Assembly: GCA_964439135.1 (NCBI GenBank)
Contig: CAYTNN010000204.1
Span: 1-8,139 of the forward strand
DNA: 8,139 bases
Source: JAFGPJ01 sp964439135
GTDB taxonomy: Bacteria > Planctomycetota > Phycisphaerae > Sedimentisphaerales > Anaerobacaceae
Direction: 5' to 3'
The notes beneath the pieces were generated by a model, which saw only the letters and a list, made by a program, of their open reading frames with translations, was not told the DNA's origin and made no database searches. The first letter of the stretch is position 1. Every line of letters begins with the position of its first letter. Of the stretch, positions 5,954-8,139 are shown piece after piece. The position numbers and the translations under genes were made by a program.

Positions 5954-8139
5954 TTGAGCAAGCCAAGTTTCTTGACCCAATCTTTCGGCAGAAAGTCTCT
6001 GTCCATTGTAGTGGTATCTATTTTACTGCTTGTAACAACAGTATTTGACGTGGCTCAGTCGCAGGAGAATGGAGCAACCGACCGGGAGGAAGCATTCCAG
6101 CGGATTGTCCAGAGCTATGTTCAGGCTGGGAAGGTAGAATATGACAAGGGTTACTATGAGCAGGCGCTCAAAACCTTTGTTATGGCCCAGGGATACCAGG
6201 AATATCTAACCGCAACAGGGCGTGAGGAGCTGCATGCACATCTTGAAAAGACAAAAGCAGCAGTAGCCCAAAGAAAGCTTGCTCTGGAGAAATTTCAGGC
6301 GGCCGATCAATTGATTAAGCAGAACCGGCTAATCGAGGCCAAGGCAAATCTTGAGAGCCTTAGAAAGAATGAGTATTTAACAAAAGAAGAGCAAGCGCAG
6401 ATCGCGACGGTTCTTAAGCAAATAGAACTTCAGGCGACAAACGATAAAGCATCTCCTCAGGTAACGGCAGAAAAGCCGGAGAAGGCCACCAAAGAAGACA
6501 TCGCAAAACCAGGCGAACAGCAGAAAAGACAGAACCAGAAAATCGCCGATCTTTATCGAAGCAGCATGAAATATTATCGTGCCGGTCAATTCGAAAAAGC
6601 TCGCGAAGGTCTTGTCGAGGTGGCGACCAGCGGTTTAATCCCTCCACCGATGAAAAGAACTATAGATGGTTACCTGGCGGAAATAGATAAGCGCTCGCCC
6701 CAAAAGGCTGATATAGAGCCGGCTCCAGAAAAAGAGAAGCCTGAGATGATTGCTGTTATTAAGCCAAAGGTCTTCAACTTCGGGGCTGCGGAATCGGAAG
6801 TTAATGAGCCGGAACTTGTCGAGCCAAAGCCCGCTCGGCCACAAGTGACAGCGGTAAAAGTCGCTTCACCGGTAACAGGTGAAGGAACTTATATCGAACA
6901 GATTACTAAAAAAAGAAATATCATTCGCACCTACACCGGAACAGTTGTTAACAACGCTGTAACCAAAGCCAATAGTTACATGGTCAAGGGCGAATTCGAT
7001 AAGGCCAAAAAAGAGATCGAGCAAGCTGAATTTACGGTGAACGAAAACCAGATACACCTTGGAGATGAACTTTTCAAAGAATACAGCAGCAAGCTCAAAA
7101 CACTCAGTGACGAAATTGTCGAGAAACAAAGCGAAAAGGCTCAGCAAGCCGAACAAGAGAAACGCACAGCAGCAATAGAGGCACAAAATCAATTTAGAAA
7201 GCAGATGGAAGCTGACAGACAAACAAGAATATCCGAGCTGATGAAAAACGCGTTAGCTTATCAGAAGCAGCAACAGTACGAAGCGGCTCTTGGTCAATTG
7301 GTAAGCCTGCTTGCATTAGACCCACAAAATAACGAAGCACTAATACTCAAAGACACTCTGGAAGATATGGTTTTCTTCCGGAAACAATTGGAAATCAAGA
7401 AAGAAGCAAACAGGCAAAGAGCAGATATCCTGCTGAAAACCGACGAATCCGGAATTCCATACGCTGAAGAGCTTACCTATCCCAAAAATTGGCGTGAGAT
7501 TACTCAGAAACCGACTCGCCAGGAGGACAAGCCAATCGGCCTGGATCCGGCTGACGTGAGAGTGTATGAAGCCCTGGAGCAGATTGTTGACCTGTCGAAC
7601 TTAACATCTTCAACGTCTTTTGCCGAAGTGATAATGGCATTAAAGAATTCCGTAGATCCTCCGTTACAGATACAGCCTAACTGGAAGGATCTGCTCGAAA
7701 ATGGCGAGGTCGAACCGACCACGCCGGCGGGGATGGACCCACTGACGGGTGTCAAGCTCCGCAAGGCACTGGAGGTTTTATTGGCCGGAGTTTCGAGCGA
7801 ATTCGCAGAAATCAGCTACGTTGTGGATGAGGGTATAATTCTGATAGCAACAGTTGACACGCTGCCCAAGAAAATGGTGACGCGCGTTTATGACATTACC
7901 GACCTGGTCGGTGATCCGGCCCAATACGGCGGCATGCAGGGCATAATGATGGGCATGATGATGGGCAATATGATAAGCAGCTCTAGTGACCCAGGCTACA
8001 CCACGAGCAGTGGCATTGGCGGTGGTACCAGCGGCACGAGCGGCACGAGCGGCGGTTATGGCGGCGGTATGAGCGGCGGCAGGATGGGCGGCATGGGCGG
8101 CGGCATGATGGGCGGCATGGGCGGCGGCATGATGGGCGG
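5954..8139 (+). CDS. Secretin-like envelope protein with TPR/coiled-coil N-terminus and STN-like domain (3' end outside window)
   Basis: The frame is open from TTG 5954 to the right edge (728 codons plus two bases, no stop). An N-terminal export signal has basic R13-K14, a hydrophobic stretch at about 16-31, and probable cleavage near DVA/QSQ (32-37). TPR-like helical hairpins occur at about 47-86 (GYYEQALKTF), 200-246 (YYRAGQFEKAREGL), 339-363 (YMVKGEFDKAKKEI) and 430-467 (QQQYEAALGQLVSLLALDP). A Lys/Glu/Gln-rich coiled coil lies at about 384-430 and a Pro/Glu-rich linker at about 247-300. Residues about 534-652 resemble the STN/secretin-N region (SFAEVIMALKNSVDPPL, RKALEVLLAGVS, YVVDEGIILIAT, RVYDITDL). 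A Gly/Met/Ser-rich tract follows from 653 to the edge. The module order and the YDITDL ending fit planctomycete 'type II and III secretion system' proteins (GspD/PilQ-like outer-membrane pores). The pore-forming domain is not in the window, so a pilus versus secretion role cannot be decided. It is divergent from tsaB with no visible operon partner. Confidence 0.85.
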   Translation, partial: MSKPSFLTQSFGRKSLSIVVVSILLLVTTVFDVAQSQENGATDREEAFQRIVQSYVQAGKVEYDKGYYEQALKTFVMAQGYQEYLTATGREELHAHLEKTKAAVAQRKLALEKFQAADQLIKQNRLIEAKANLESLRKNEYLTKEEQAQIATVLKQIELQATNDKASPQVTAEKPEKATKEDIAKPGEQQKRQNQKIADLYRSSMKYYRAGQFEKAREGLVEVATSGLIPPPMKRTIDGYLAEIDKRSPQKADIEPAPEKEKPEMIAVIKPKVFNFGAAESEVNEPELVEPKPARPQVTAVKVASPVTGEGTYIEQITKKRNIIRTYTGTVVNNAVTKANSYMVKGEFDKAKKEIEQAEFTVNENQIHLGDELFKEYSSKLKTLSDEIVEKQSEKAQQAEQEKRTAAIEAQNQFRKQMEADRQTRISELMKNALAYQKQQQYEAALGQLVSLLALDPQNNEALILKDTLEDMVFFRKQLEIKKEANRQRADILLKTDESGIPYAEELTYPKNWREITQKPTRQEDKPIGLDPADVRVYEALEQIVDLSNLTSSTSFAEVIMALKNSVDPPLQIQPNWKDLLENGEVEPTTPAGMDPLTGVKLRKALEVLLAGVSSEFAEISYVVDEGIILIATVDTLPKKMVTRVYDITDLVGDPAQYGGMQGIMMGMMMGNMISSSSDPGYTTSSGIGGGTSGTSGTSGGYGGGMSGGRMGGMGGGMMGGMGGGMMG
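8030..8053 (+). repeat. Short 9-base tandem repeat coding Ser-Gly-Thr
   Basis: AGCGGCACG occurs twice (8030-8038, 8039-8047) and is followed by AGCGGC. In frame it encodes SGTSGTSG in the low-complexity linker of the secretin-like protein. Confidence 0.8.
8084..8139 (+). repeat. 24-base perfect tandem repeat coding MGGMGGGM at the window edge
   Basis: Two exact 24-base units (8084-8107 and 8108-8131) and the first eight bases of a third encode repeated Met-Gly-Gly-Met-Gly-Gly-Gly-Met. The unit length is a multiple of three, so copy-number change keeps the reading frame. The window ends inside the array, so its real length is unknown. Confidence 0.92.

Noticed and set aside
6866..7222. 118-codon hydrophobic minus-strand open frame suggesting a membrane protein
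   Set aside because: Its Leu/Phe-rich sequence is the reverse complement of Lys/Glu-rich coiled-coil coding DNA of the secretin-like gene, a common artefact.
8030..8139. CRISPR-like array
   Set aside because: The repeats are short, contiguous, without spacers, and in frame with a coding sequence.

Overview
The window looks like a scaffold from a planctomycete of the Phycisphaerae/Sedimentisphaerales type, probably a metagenome assembly. This is inference. It rests on a large secreted LamG protein with repeated 'YYWR(I/V)D' modules and a characteristic C-terminal beta-sandwich, on a secretin-like protein with a long TPR/coiled-coil N-terminus and a Gly/Met-rich linker, and on a 100-N scaffold gap. 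No marker gene fixes the taxon.

Left part (1-4050): the 3' end of one secreted LamG-family-type gene (to 253) is followed by a strong terminator hairpin, a sigma70-like promoter and a complete 1139-residue secreted paralogue (557-3976). The two genes share about 79% identity over their last 82 residues, and they share their 3' untranslated sequence. They end in matching terminators whose stems differ by compensating base changes. This is a tandem duplicate pair of surface or exported proteins, probably carbohydrate- or matrix-binding. In the complete copy, a DUF1349-like domain appears to be inserted in the middle of the C-terminal beta-sandwich.

Middle (4051-5645): a short intergenic region with a palindrome and a candidate promoter leads to a predicted lipoprotein of the DUF4097 (putative adhesin) type, built on seven 'N/D-V/I-G-S/T' turns. 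Convergent with it on the minus strand is tsaB, a tRNA t6A biosynthesis gene. A run of exactly 100 N interrupts tsaB and removes its central part. The two coding halves are in different frames if the Ns are taken literally, so the gap is a placeholder and not a true length.

Right part (5646-8139): a 308-base AT-rich divergent intergenic region precedes a long open frame that starts with TTG behind a near-perfect Shine-Dalgarno site. It stays open to the end of the window (728 codons and two bases). It encodes a signal peptide, several TPR-like helical hairpins, a Lys/Glu/Gln-rich coiled coil, an STN/secretin-N-like domain and a Gly/Met/Ser-rich tract encoded by tandem DNA repeats. This is most likely the N-terminal part of a type II/IV-pilus-like secretin. 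The pore domain would lie beyond the window.

Apart from tsaB, every gene here encodes an exported or envelope protein. There is no sign of a CRISPR array, rRNA, tRNA, transposase or phage gene.
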